Of a DNA stretch of 37,655 bases, positions 7,403 through 15,040 are shown in pieces. Under the pieces are notes generated by a model that worked only from the letters and a program-made list of their open reading frames with translations, did no database searches and was not told where the DNA came from. The stretch is from positions 1-37,655 of the forward strand of contig CAZSYL010000035.1 of the NCBI GenBank assembly GCA_964610745.1, read 5' to 3'. Numbering within the stretch: position 1 is the first letter of the stretch; every line of letters starts with the position of its first letter. The position numbers and the translations under genes are program-made. Source of the DNA: SHLQ01 sp964610745. GTDB lineage: Bacteria; Actinomycetota; Acidimicrobiia; Acidimicrobiales; SHLQ01.

Positions 7403-9604
7403 ATGTCTTCCTCTCGCGTCATGACGCGTTGGCGTTGCCGTGCGGGTGTCGTTCTGGCACTCGTTCTGACTCTCCCGGTTCTGGCCATCAGCCCAGCGAA
7501 TGCCCAGGTTTCGCTCGAAAGCCCCGTCGAGCACGCTGAGAACGTGGTCGACGACAAGGCCGACTTCGCTCCGGGCGAAACACAGATCGGTGACAGCGCC
7601 CTCGCAGAGATCGCTGAGCTCGCTGCCAACACCGACACGATCCGCGACACGACTCGAGTTCCCATCGAGGTCCACGGGCCGAACCTCGAAGCGGTCCGAG
7701 AGGCCATTGTCGAAGTCGGAGGCGAAAGCACCGGCGAAGTCCCCGGTTTCTTCGTAGAGGCTCGAGTTCCGATTACCGGCTTCGAAACGCTCAATGCGCA
7801 CCCTGCTGTCTCCCGCATCAACCAAGTAACGAAGGTTGCGCCAGAGCCCACAAGCTCATCGCTGGCGAACAACCCCGCGCTCACGAACATCATCGAAGGC
7901 GACTTCGACCTGGACATCTGGCATGAACAGAATCATGTCGGTGAAGGCCAACGAATCGGCATCCTGGACATCTTCGGTACTGCCGAGCTACAACGAGCCA
8001 TCGCGGACAACCGAATCCCTGCCCCAACCGGGACGTTCTGCAGACGCAACGGTCGATCCTGTCAGCTGACGGTATTCAATGGCGGGGGGCACGGCGTGGC
8101 TGTTGCCGAAATCGCCCACCAAGCCGCCCCCGAAGCCGAGTTGTTCCTCGCATCGGTCGCAACGATCGCCGACCTTGCTGCGGCGGTCGAGTGGTTCGCC
8201 AGTCAGGGCGTCACGGTAATTAATCGCTCCGAGACATCCGAGTTTGATGGTCCTGGAGATGGCACGGGGCCCACAGCGTCGATCGTGGATCGAGCCATCG
8301 AACTCGACATGGTCTGGGTTGCTGCGGCCGGCAACGCTGGCGGCGGGACAACGCGAGGCGGACAGAATTGGCTGGGAGAGTTCAACGACCCGGATGGGAA
8401 CGGCTTCCACAACTTCGAAAACGGCGCCGAACGAATGGCATTTACCTGCGGATTTCTTCTCGGTATGCGCTGGGATGATTGGGGCGGCGCCGTCATCCCC
8501 ACCGACTACGACATCTGGATCTACGACACTCCTGTCGCTCCAGTTCCCGAAGCCCGCGGAGACGATGCCCAGGCCACGCTCGATCACGTACCACTCGAAC
8601 ACATCACGCCCCGTTGTTCAGACGCGAATGACATCGACTATCTCAGCATCAGAAGGTTCGCCGATCTCGAACCGGACGGCTCCGACGTCATCCAGATCCT
8701 CGGCAATCTCACCGTGATGGCCGAGTGGGACAACCCCAGGGCCGCCACTGGTCCGGGCAACGATTCGGCCAACCCGGGAGCGGTGATTGTTGGTGCTACC
8801 GAGCGTCCTGGCAGCACCGACCATGCCGACTTCTCATCGCAGGGCCCAACATTCGATGGACGAAACGGCGTGGACATACTGGCGCCGTCATGTCTTCCCG
8901 TTCCGGAGTTCTTCGCCTTCTGTTTCTCCGGGACCAGCGCAACTGCTCCTGTCATCACCGGCGTGGTCGCTGTACTGCGCGGCGCGGGACTGGTCGATTC
9001 GGCTGCCGACATCGATGCGGTTCTGGCGCAGATAGCCGCTGACGGCGGAATACCCGGGCCAGACCCTCAGTATGGCCACGGCGTGCTCTCTCTACCGTCA
9101 CCAGCATCGTTTGGGCTCGAACCCCCTCCCCCGCTGTGTCGGGGCCTGGAGGCCACGATCGTTGGAACCGACGGTCCTGATGTTCTCAACGGAACGAGCG
9201 GGATCGACGTCATTGTGGCCCGTGGCGGCAATGACACGATCAATTCGTTTGGCGGAGCTGACGTGATCTGTGCTGGCCGCGGCGCCGACACGATCTTCTC
9301 CGGAGGCGGAGCGGACATTGTCTTCTCCGGCTTTGGCAACGATTCAATATTCGGCGGCGGCGGCAACGACACGATCAACGGTGGTGGCGGTGCCGACAAG
9401 ATCCGAGGCAACACCGGAAACGACACGCTCGCTGGCGCAGCGGGTAGAGATAACCTCGGCGGAGGCCCAGGGAACGACGTCCTCAGCGGAGGCCGCGGCC
9501 CTGACCTGCTAGCCGGTGGGATCGGAAGCGACCGTGTCTTTGGTGGTAACGGAGACGACATCTGTCGCGATGCCCTCGAGCACTCCGTTAGCTGTCGCCG
9601 CTAG
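7403..9604 (+). CDS. Secreted S8 (subtilisin-like) serine peptidase with C-terminal RTX-type repeats
   Basis: A 733-residue exported protease. The ATG at 7403 gives a clean Sec signal peptide: basic start, core VVLALVLTLPVLAI, cleavage after ANA near residue 34. The peptidase S8 triad is complete: D189 in GILDIFG, H230 in GGGHGVAVAEI, S512 in FSGTSATAP, with oxyanion N311 in AAAGNAGG. A long insert between N311 and S512 carries family-typical surface loops. From about residue 585, eight or more GGxGxD nonapeptides (for example GGGGNDTINGGGGADKI) form a hemolysin-type calcium-binding roll, ending in a short Cys-bearing tail. The likely job is extracellular, calcium-stabilised protein degradation. 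No type I secretion genes are nearby, so Sec export is likely. Confidence 0.93.
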   Translation: MSSSRVMTRWRCRAGVVLALVLTLPVLAISPANAQVSLESPVEHAENVVDDKADFAPGETQIGDSALAEIAELAANTDTIRDTTRVPIEVHGPNLEAVREAIVEVGGESTGEVPGFFVEARVPITGFETLNAHPAVSRINQVTKVAPEPTSSSLANNPALTNIIEGDFDLDIWHEQNHVGEGQRIGILDIFGTAELQRAIADNRIPAPTGTFCRRNGRSCQLTVFNGGGHGVAVAEIAHQAAPEAELFLASVATIADLAAAVEWFASQGVTVINRSETSEFDGPGDGTGPTASIVDRAIELDMVWVAAAGNAGGGTTRGGQNWLGEFNDPDGNGFHNFENGAERMAFTCGFLLGMRWDDWGGAVIPTDYDIWIYDTPVAPVPEARGDDAQATLDHVPLEHITPRCSDANDIDYLSIRRFADLEPDGSDVIQILGNLTVMAEWDNPRAATGPGNDSANPGAVIVGATERPGSTDHADFSSQGPTFDGRNGVDILAPSCLPVPEFFAFCFSGTSATAPVITGVVAVLRGAGLVDSAADIDAVLAQIAADGGIPGPDPQYGHGVLSLPSPASFGLEPPPPLCRGLEATIVGTDGPDVLNGTSGIDVIVARGGNDTINSFGGADVICAGRGADTIFSGGGADIVFSGFGNDSIFGGGGNDTINGGGGADKIRGNTGNDTLAGAAGRDNLGGGPGNDVLSGGRGPDLLAGGIGSDRVFGGNGDDICRDALEHSVSCRR

Positions 9605-9607
9605 GGA

Positions 9608-10207
9608 CTAATCGAGCGTGATGTCCGGGCGACCCTGGCCGCTCGTCCAGTGTTCGCGGCAGCGCAATTCGTAGGTGACGTCGCTGGCGTGATCAGGGTT
9701 GTCCACCACCATCAATTCGCCTTCATAGACCTGTACACCGTTGACGAGGCGAGCGTTGTGTGTCGCACGGTTGCCACACCAGCATCGAGCCTCACATTGA
9801 ATGGCTTCGGTGACATCGGCGAGCTCGAGTAGACGGGCGGTACCTGGAAACAGCAGACCTCGAAAGTCGGTCAACAACCCAAAGGCGAACACGTCCATAC
9901 GAAGCGAATCGACTACTTCTGCGAGCTGTTCAATTTGCTCGGGGGTGTAGAACTGGGCCTCGTCACACACGAGGTAATCGAACGGCTCGCCCCCGTTGTG
10001 GGCGACGTCGCGCATGTCCACGGTTGGGTCGATCACCACAGCCTCGGCTGAGACGCCCAGGCGCGAACTGACCCGCGCGCCGCGACGGTCGAGCATTGAG
10101 CACAGCGCGCCGTTCAGCCCGCCATGGGTGAGATTGTGGTGAATCTGCAGGGCAAGGGTCGACTTCCCCGACCCCATCGTGCCGAACGAGAAGCGCAATA
10201 TCCCCAT
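9608..10207 (-). CDS. tdk: Thymidine kinase, TK1 type
   Basis: This cytosolic salvage enzyme phosphorylates thymidine with ATP. The chosen ATG at 10207 gives 199 residues beginning MGILRFSFGTMGSGKSTLAL with the P-loop at the very N-terminus, as in the family; an in-frame extension upstream would add unrelated residues. Other motifs are the base-binding CDEAQFYTPEQIEQL, the lasso region, and zinc-site cysteines in CEARCWCGNRATHNARL plus the C-terminal CREHW. A -10-like TAGCCT lies 7 bases before the ATG, so it probably has its own leaderless transcript despite lying 65 bases beyond nrdJ. It converges with the subtilase gene, with 3 bases between their stops. Confidence 0.96.
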   Translation of the reverse strand: MGILRFSFGTMGSGKSTLALQIHHNLTHGGLNGALCSMLDRRGARVSSRLGVSAEAVVIDPTVDMRDVAHNGGEPFDYLVCDEAQFYTPEQIEQLAEVVDSLRMDVFAFGLLTDFRGLLFPGTARLLELADVTEAIQCEARCWCGNRATHNARLVNGVQVYEGELMVVDNPDHASDVTYELRCREHWTSGQGRPDITLD

Positions 10208-10214
10208 TACCGCA

Positions 10215-10220
10215 AGGCTA
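10215..10220 (-). promoter_or_regulatory. Candidate leaderless -10 element of tdk
   Basis: TAGCCT on the minus strand ends 7 bases before the tdk ATG, within the short gap after the nrdJ stop. Confidence 0.4.
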
Positions 10221-10272
10221 CTCCGGGTTCCCGGAAGCGTCTGTTGAACCGGAATATGCGACGTTGTGTATG

Positions 10273-13065
10273 TCATGAGCAGCCGGAGGTCGAGCCGCAA
10301 TCACGACAGGCGTGGCAGCTGCCCGCTCGGACCATTTGTGTGCCACACTGTCCACAAAATGGTGCATCGGAGGTTTGTTCGGTGCTGTCCATAGCAACGT
10401 CGCGTGAGTCTTCAGACCGATGGCTGTCGCTCAGGTGCCCCGATGGTGGGTCGCTCGGAACATCGATTCCGCGAATGGAAGGAACAACCGCTTCGGCAAC
10501 ACCGGGAAGTGTTGGCTGGCTTCGCTCTCCCGTTGTGAGAATGTTGCGCTTCTGACGCTCCTCGATAGTCATGTACTCAACGGCGAGTCGACGGAAGAGA
10601 TAATCCATCAGGCTGGACGAGATGCGCAGATCTTCGTCGTCGGTCATGCCCGCTGGTTCGAAGCGCATCCCGACGAAGGCGTCGACAAAGGCAGCCAATG
10701 GCACGCCGTACTGCAAGCCATGGCTCACCGAAATGGCGAAGGCGTCCATGATGCCCGCAAGAGTCGATCCCTGCTTTGACACACGAATGAAGAGCTCACC
10801 GGGTCGACCATCGTCGTATTCACCGACCGTGACGAAACCTTTGCAGTCAGCGACCCGGAACTCAAAGGTCCGCGAAGCCCGCGAACGAGGTAGCCGCTCG
10901 CGCTCTGGCGAGCGGGCGACCGTGCCGACGAGTTGCCGCGGTGCGTCTCCGGTTTCGTCCTTTGACACCGACTTCGCCGTCAGAGGTTGGGCCACCTTGC
11001 AATTGTCGCGGTACAGCGCCACGGCCTTGAGCCCAAGGCGCCAGCTCTCGAGGAAGATCTCTTCGAACTGTTCCACCGTGGTGTCTTCGGGGGTGTTGAC
11101 CGTCTTCGAAATAGCGCCGGACAGGAATGGCTGCACAGCGGCCATCATGGCAATGTGACCGCGGGGCGAGATCACGTTGTCACCCATGGAGCAGGCAAAC
11201 ACTGCAACATGATCGTCGTCGAGCCCAGGCGCTCCGATAACCGAGCCAGTTTCGGCGACATGATCAACGATTGCAGCGACCTGATCCGCGTCGTATCCAA
11301 GCTGGGTGAGAGCTCTTCCGACTCCCTGATTGACGATCTGCATCGTTCCGCCGCCAACGAGCTTCTTCATCTTTACGAGGCCAAGATCGGGCTCGATTCC
11401 CGTGGTGTCACAGTCCATCAGAAAGCTGATCGTTCCTGTGGGCGCAAGCACGGTGGCCTGAGCGTTGCGCACACCGTGTTCGGTTGCGCGAATGCACGTG
11501 TCGTCCCAGGCTGCGTGTGCTGCAGCGAGCAGCTCAGTGGGGACGAGCGAGCCATCGATGTCGTTGACGGCGCTGCGGTGCATACCGAGCACCCGTTCAA
11601 CGCTCGATGCGTCGTCCTCATAACCCTCAAAGGCGCCAACGCGGGCCGCGAGGCGTGTGGACATGTTGTAGGCAGAACCACCCATCAGGGCGGTGACAGC
11701 GCCAGCGAGGGCTCGGCCACGGTCAGAGTCATATGGTGCTCCGACCGCCATGAGCAAAGCACCGAGATTGGCATAACCCAGGCCGAGCTGACGGAATCGG
11801 CGGGTGTTCTTTCCAATCTGTTCGGTTGGGTAGTCGGCGCGACCAACAATGATCTCCTGGGCGGTGAACACGAGCTCGGTCGAGGCCACGAAGTCATCGA
11901 TGTCGAAGAACTCACCTGTTTCCTCTGGCCGGTGGAACGCGAGCAGGTTGAGGCTTGCGAGGTTGCAGGCGCTGTCATCAACATGCATGTACTCGCTACA
12001 TGGGTTGCTGCCGTTGATCCGCCCAAATGATGGAGTGGTGTGCCAGCGGTTGATCGTCGTGTCGTATTGCACGCCCGGGTCGGCGCACTCCCACGCAGCT
12101 TGTGCGATCTCTCCCATGAGCTCACGTGCAGGTACGGTCCTGATGACCTTGCCGGTCGAGACACCAACCAACTGCCAGTCGTCACCGTTGACCACAGCGT
12201 CCATGAACTCGTCCGAGAGGCGCACCGAGTTGTTTGCGTTCTGATACTGAATTGAAAACGAATCTGCTCCGTCGAGATCCATGTCGAATCCAGCTTCTCG
12301 CAGCGCGCGGGCCTTCTTCTCTTCCCGGGCCTTACACCAGACGAACTCTTCGACATCTGGATGGTCGACATCGAGCATCACCATCTTTGCGGCCCGCCGG
12401 GTCTTTCCACCGCTCTTGATCGTGCCAGCGGACGCATCGGCGCCGCGCATGAAGCTCACCGGCCCCGAAGGTGTGCCGCCTCCCTGCAGAGTTTCATACG
12501 AGGAACGAATGCGCGAAAGGTTAACGCCAGCTCCCGAACCACCCTTGAAGATCATCCCCTCCTCGGCATACCAGTTGAGGATCGACTCCATCGTGTCGTC
12601 GACCGACAAGATAAAACACGCAGAGGCCTGCTGGGGAACGCCCTCGACCCCGAGGTTGAACCAGACCGGACTGTTAAACGCCATGCGCTGGGAAACAATG
12701 AGGTACTTGAGTTCATCGGCAAAGACCTGCGCTTCGAGGTCGTCGCCGAAGTAGCCGCCGTCGAGGCCCCAGGCAGTTATTGTCTCGACAACCCGGTCCG
12801 TGACCTGTCGCAACGACGTTTCACGCTCGGGCGTACCGAGCGTCCCGCGGAAGTACTTCTGGGCAAGAATGTTCGATGCGTTGATCGACCAGGACGCGGG
12901 AACTTCCACACCGTGTTGCTCAAAGGCCACCTCACCCGTGCGCCAGTCGTGGATCTTCGCGTCTCGTTGTTCCCATTCGAACATGTCGTACACGGGGGTT
13001 TCGGCCGTCGTGAAGACGCGGCGGATTCCAAGAGCTGCCCCTAGTGGTGATGACGTAACAGACAT
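10273..13065 (-). CDS. nrdJ: Adenosylcobalamin-dependent (class II) ribonucleoside-diphosphate reductase
   Basis: This enzyme makes deoxyribonucleotides from ribonucleotides using an AdoCbl-generated thiyl radical, with or without oxygen. The start is the ATG at 13065, preceded by AGGA at good spacing; an upstream in-frame start at 13128 would fall inside a hairpin. The product has 930 residues, typical of the long actinobacterial form. Visible motifs include GGSGAGVNLSRIRSS, the substrate Cys stretch QASACFILSVDDTM, the catalytic NPCSE loop (NGSNPCSEYMHVDDSACNLA), APTGTISFLMDCDTTGIEPD, and a C-terminal CGQCGTQMVRAGSCHACRDC redox/zinc ribbon. No nrdR or nrdAB gene is present in the window. 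The 5' leader is structured and described separately. Confidence 0.97.
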   Translation of the reverse strand: MSVTSSPLGAALGIRRVFTTAETPVYDMFEWEQRDAKIHDWRTGEVAFEQHGVEVPASWSINASNILAQKYFRGTLGTPERETSLRQVTDRVVETITAWGLDGGYFGDDLEAQVFADELKYLIVSQRMAFNSPVWFNLGVEGVPQQASACFILSVDDTMESILNWYAEEGMIFKGGSGAGVNLSRIRSSYETLQGGGTPSGPVSFMRGADASAGTIKSGGKTRRAAKMVMLDVDHPDVEEFVWCKAREEKKARALREAGFDMDLDGADSFSIQYQNANNSVRLSDEFMDAVVNGDDWQLVGVSTGKVIRTVPARELMGEIAQAAWECADPGVQYDTTINRWHTTPSFGRINGSNPCSEYMHVDDSACNLASLNLLAFHRPEETGEFFDIDDFVASTELVFTAQEIIVGRADYPTEQIGKNTRRFRQLGLGYANLGALLMAVGAPYDSDRGRALAGAVTALMGGSAYNMSTRLAARVGAFEGYEDDASSVERVLGMHRSAVNDIDGSLVPTELLAAAHAAWDDTCIRATEHGVRNAQATVLAPTGTISFLMDCDTTGIEPDLGLVKMKKLVGGGTMQIVNQGVGRALTQLGYDADQVAAIVDHVAETGSVIGAPGLDDDHVAVFACSMGDNVISPRGHIAMMAAVQPFLSGAISKTVNTPEDTTVEQFEEIFLESWRLGLKAVALYRDNCKVAQPLTAKSVSKDETGDAPRQLVGTVARSPERERLPRSRASRTFEFRVADCKGFVTVGEYDDGRPGELFIRVSKQGSTLAGIMDAFAISVSHGLQYGVPLAAFVDAFVGMRFEPAGMTDDEDLRISSSLMDYLFRRLAVEYMTIEERQKRNILTTGERSQPTLPGVAEAVVPSIRGIDVPSDPPSGHLSDSHRSEDSRDVAMDSTEQTSDAPFCGQCGTQMVRAGSCHACRDCGSTSGCS

Positions 13066-13100
13066 GGGTTTCCTAACCGAGCTCACAACTACTGACGAGG

Positions 13101-13136
13101 GGTCGAGCCGTCCGGCTTGCGCCGTCACGTTCGACC
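13101..13136 (-). ncRNA. nrdJ leader hairpin with a GNRA tetraloop
   Basis: On the nrdJ strand the RNA folds as GGTCGA-CGT-CGGC, loop GCAA, then GCCG-ACG-TCGACC, with small internal bulges: 13 pairs capped by a stable GNRA loop. It ends 35 bases before the nrdJ ATG. Position and stability suggest a cis-regulatory role, but this is inferred from sequence alone. Confidence 0.5.
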
Positions 13137-13235
13137 AGTACAGAAGCGGTTGTGTCAGAGCTCTTTTTCAACGCGCCACTTTCAGAATACGTCCACCGGT
13201 GCTCACCACACGGGTCAACGGAGTTACAGACATTG

Positions 13236-13311
13236 GCGGCTGGCGCTAAAGCCTTGGGGTCAGTTCCGGCAGAGACAGGAACTCCATCGTGCCTAAGCCC
13301 GCGCCAGCCGC
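13236..13311 (-). ncRNA. Long-stem multibranch element upstream of nrdJ
   Basis: GCGGCTGGCGC at 13236-13246 pairs perfectly with 13301-13311 (11 bp). Inside it AGTTCC (13262-13267) pairs with GGAACT (13278-13283) around a 10-base loop. In the nrdJ leader this makes a closed stem with an internal hairpin. It may be part of the same structured leader as 13101-13136. Transcription from the other strand is also possible. Confidence 0.45.
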
Positions 13312-13376
13312 AGAACTGAGGATAGAGAGAGTGCCCTGTGCAACAAAAGGGGACGAGCTGTTGATATTCAGTGGAT

Positions 13377-13395
13377 TTGTCCACAGTTATCCACA
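13377..13395 (+). promoter_or_regulatory. Tandem pair of DnaA boxes
   Basis: TTGTCCACA at 13377-13385 (the high-GC actinobacterial consensus) is followed after one base by TTATCCACA at 13387-13395 (the classic consensus). Both are perfect and in the same orientation. They lie 59-77 bases before the RibD_C reductase start and about 310-330 bases upstream of nrdJ. Confidence 0.7.
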
Positions 13396-13439
13396 ATCTC
13401 AGTCTATCGTCGGACGCCATGGGCTCCCCCCGACGGTGA

Positions 13440-13445
13440 TATCGT
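13440..13445 (+). promoter_or_regulatory. Candidate leaderless -10 element of the RibD_C reductase gene
   Basis: TATCGT ends 8 bases before the ATG at 13454. No Shine-Dalgarno is seen, consistent with a leaderless mRNA. No clear -35 was identified. Confidence 0.4.
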
Positions 13446-13453
13446 TGCGGCGC

Positions 13454-14209
13454 ATGGAGCAGATCTTCCCCAGCCCTGTGGACAACGTCGACCCGATTGC
13501 GGTCTACGGCGCCGACCAACGCATCCCTCTTGCGAAACGCCCGTGGGTGATGAGCAACATGATCGCCAGCATCGATGGCAGCGTGTCGGTCGATGGACTG
13601 TCCGGTGGTCTTGGCGGTCCCGGTGATAAGGCAGTTTTCACTGCGATTCGCGCCGTCCCCGACATTATCGTCGTGGCCTCGGGGACAGTGGTTGCCGAGG
13701 ATTACCGGCGGCCCCAAACCTCGCCGGAGGTTCAGGCGAGCCGCATAGAGCGTGGCCAGGACGCGTTCCCGAGAATTGCGATCGTCAGCGGAAGCCTGTC
13801 GATCGACCCTGGTCATCGTGTCTTTGACCCCGAAGCGCGTCCGCTCGTGATTACCCACGCACAAGCGCCGCCCGACAGGGTGAGCGCACTTGGCGAAGTG
13901 GCCGATGTACTCGTCGCTGGCGAGACCGAGGTCGACCTCAACGGGGCGCTCGAGACACTCCGTTCCAACGGAGCATCGGTTGTACTCCTCGAAGGCGGCC
14001 CGACGCTCAACGGGGCCTTTGTCGAAGCGGATCTGATCGACGAATGGTGCCAATCGAGCGCACCGCTTCTCGTTGGCGGCAGTGCGGGACGGGTCGTGAA
14101 GTCCAGGAACACGTCCGAAGCACGGACCTTTGCACTGGCACGGACACTTCACGATGAAGGGTTTCTCTTTCATCGCTACGTCCGCGACCGCCAAACCAAC
14201 GTCGAGTAG
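13454..14209 (+). CDS. RibD C-terminal-domain (dihydrofolate reductase-fold) reductase
   Basis: A 251-residue stand-alone RibD_C/DHFR-fold protein, probably an NADPH-dependent pyrimidine or deazaflavin-related reductase in the cytosol. Visible features are the strand-helix start PWVMSNMIASIDGSVSVDGLSGGLGGPGD, the dinucleotide-site region PDIIVVASGTVVAEDYR, and the family signature LLEGGPTLNGAFVEADLIDE. There is no RibD deaminase domain, so it is not a full RibD. The ATG at 13454 is preferred over upstream in-frame codons because family homology begins here and a -10 sits 8 bases upstream. No other riboflavin gene lies in the window, so its substrate is uncertain. It converges with the LysM gene. 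Confidence 0.82.
   Translation: MEQIFPSPVDNVDPIAVYGADQRIPLAKRPWVMSNMIASIDGSVSVDGLSGGLGGPGDKAVFTAIRAVPDIIVVASGTVVAEDYRRPQTSPEVQASRIERGQDAFPRIAIVSGSLSIDPGHRVFDPEARPLVITHAQAPPDRVSALGEVADVLVAGETEVDLNGALETLRSNGASVVLLEGGPTLNGAFVEADLIDEWCQSSAPLLVGGSAGRVVKSRNTSEARTFALARTLHDEGFLFHRYVRDRQTNVE
13477..13485 (-). promoter_or_regulatory. Third DnaA box, inverted
   Basis: TGTGGACAA is the reverse complement of TTGTCCACA. It lies inside the first codons of the RibD_C reductase, 81 bases beyond the tandem pair, so the three boxes form a small cluster. Confidence 0.55.
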
Positions 14210-14226
14210 GTCGCAAGTTCATCGAC

Positions 14227-14694
14227 CTAGCCCCGGATCATCGCGTGATCGATGACGATCTGTTGGCCAATCTCCAACATGGAACCGCCTGTCGCTTCCT
14301 GAAGCTCATCGACCAGCGGTCGCACGTCCTCGCCGGGCAAGGCAATGCTTGCGGCGATGCCCCAGAGAGTGTCGCCGGGCTGGACGATGTAAATCTCAAT
14401 GCTGTCGGCAATCTCCGACGATGACGAGACCGGAGCGACCGGTCCGCTCGCTGCCACATCAGTGCCGAATCCCAGAACAGCGGCAACGATGATCAGAACC
14501 ACGACCAACGCCGGCCCCTTCCGAAGCGCCGGTTGAGCGCCACGCCGTTCGGTTGACATCTGCGGTGACTCGGTGACCGTATCGCGCCTGGGTTGGTAAC
14601 GGTGAACGACCTCACGTGTGCATGTCGCCGGGCCATTGAATTGACGTGAGTCTCGTGCGAACTGGTTCGGTTGGATCTGGAATGTCATGGTCAT
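14227..14694 (-). CDS. Membrane-anchored LysM-domain protein divergent from lexA
   Basis: A 155-residue protein with a cytoplasmic N-terminus, one membrane segment (about 61-77, ALVVVLIIVAAVLGFG) and an extracellular LysM domain (about 101-150, YIVQPGDTLWGIAASIALPG to MLEIGQQIVI) that should bind peptidoglycan. AGGAG sits 7 bases before the ATG. A LysM membrane protein divergent from lexA matches known SOS cell-division inhibitors (Bacillus YneA, mycobacterial Rv2719c, corynebacterial DivS neighbourhoods). LexA boxes in the shared intergenic support SOS control. Function as a division checkpoint is inferred from context, not from sequence identity. Confidence 0.85.
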   Translation of the reverse strand: MTMTFQIQPNQFARDSRQFNGPATCTREVVHRYQPRRDTVTESPQMSTERRGAQPALRKGPALVVVLIIVAAVLGFGTDVAASGPVAPVSSSSEIADSIEIYIVQPGDTLWGIAASIALPGEDVRPLVDELQEATGGSMLEIGQQIVIDHAMIRG

Positions 14695-14720
14695 CAGTAT
14701 TCTCCTGGGGTGTGACAGTG

Positions 14721-14761
14721 GCCGAGAACCGTTGATTCTTCAGCGGTTCTGCCCTCTCGGC
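14721..14761 (-). other. Hairpin in the LysM gene leader
   Basis: AGAACCG (14725-14731) pairs with CGGTTCT (14744-14750), and the outer GCCG (14721-14724) can pair with CGGC (14758-14761) across a bulge. It lies about 13 bases upstream of the Shine-Dalgarno region on the LysM side. It may affect stability or translation of the mRNA; no T-run follows it. Confidence 0.35.
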
Positions 14762-14881
14762 GTCCGAGTGGGCGCACCTGTGGCGACTCCCCCGATCCCA
14801 CCCTTCTCCTGGATTTCAACGACCGCCAGAGCTGGCGAGCCGAGAATCGGGGAGAATCCTTGACCGGGTACGAATGTTCGG

Positions 14882-14895
14882 CGAACATGTGTTTG
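14882..14895. promoter_or_regulatory. LexA box 1 (lexA / LysM intergenic)
   Basis: CGAACATGTGTTTG fits the Gram-positive LexA consensus CGAAC-N4-GTTYG. It overlaps the lexA -35 element at 14893-14898, which suits autorepression, and could also control the divergent LysM gene. Confidence 0.8.
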
Positions 14896-14921
14896 GCGAA
14901 CTTCCGTTCCCCAGTTATAGT
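14893..14921 (+). promoter_or_regulatory. lexA promoter
   Basis: A -35 TTGGCG at 14893-14898 and a -10 TATAGT at 14916-14921 are separated by exactly 17 bases. LexA box 1 covers the -35 and a weaker box 2 covers the expected start site. Confidence 0.7.
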
Positions 14922-14922
14922 G

Positions 14923-14936
14923 CGAACAGTTGTACG
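14923..14936. promoter_or_regulatory. LexA box 2 (weaker)
   Basis: CGAACAGTTGTACG differs from the perfect recA operator of this window (CGAACAGTTGTTCG) at one position. It lies just after the lexA -10, over the expected transcription start. Confidence 0.6.
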
Positions 14937-15040
14937 ATGCAACCTCGATCCGAAAGTTTGTTCGATCGCCCGTCGCACAACGCAAATCCACGACCCGCAT
15001 CCACAACCAAGCCCCAACGCGGCAACGAAAGAGACACGAC

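Larger units (their letters stand above)
13066..13453. other. 388-bp divergent intergenic between nrdJ and the RibD_C reductase
   Basis: This stretch holds the nrdJ Shine-Dalgarno, two strong RNA-type stem structures on the nrdJ side, a tandem pair of DnaA boxes on the reductase side, and the reductase -10 candidate. No further ORF, tRNA or known riboswitch core (cobalamin B12 box, FMN element) was recognised. Confidence 0.7.
14695..15040. other. 346-bp divergent LysM gene / lexA regulatory region
   Basis: It contains two LexA boxes, the lexA promoter, a leader of about 110 bases before lexA, and a hairpin in the LysM leader. No further gene was recognised; an in-frame extension of lexA to 14930 lacks family homology and overlaps the second LexA box. 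Confidence 0.75.

Noticed and set aside
13236..13311. A tRNA-sized (76-base) folded element
   Set aside because: The closing stem has 11 pairs and there is no T-loop consensus, anticodon arm or CCA context, so it is not a tRNA.
13066..13453. A cobalamin or FMN riboswitch for nrdJ or the RibD_C reductase
   Set aside because: Neither the B12 box with GCCACTG loop nor the FMN element core could be found on either strand, although other structure is present.
13377..13485. A chromosomal replication origin
   Set aside because: Only three DnaA boxes, no AT-rich unwinding region and no dnaA, dnaN or gyrase genes nearby; a regulatory or titration role is more likely.
13073..14194. A 373-codon open frame on the minus strand opposite the RibD_C reductase
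   Set aside because: It runs antisense through a gene with clear family motifs and shows no domain of its own; long antisense frames are expected in GC-rich DNA.
14930..15040. An N-terminal extension of LexA starting at a TTG
   Set aside because: It overlaps LexA box 2 and the predicted transcription start, and the residues do not resemble LexA; the ATG at 15041 fits the family.
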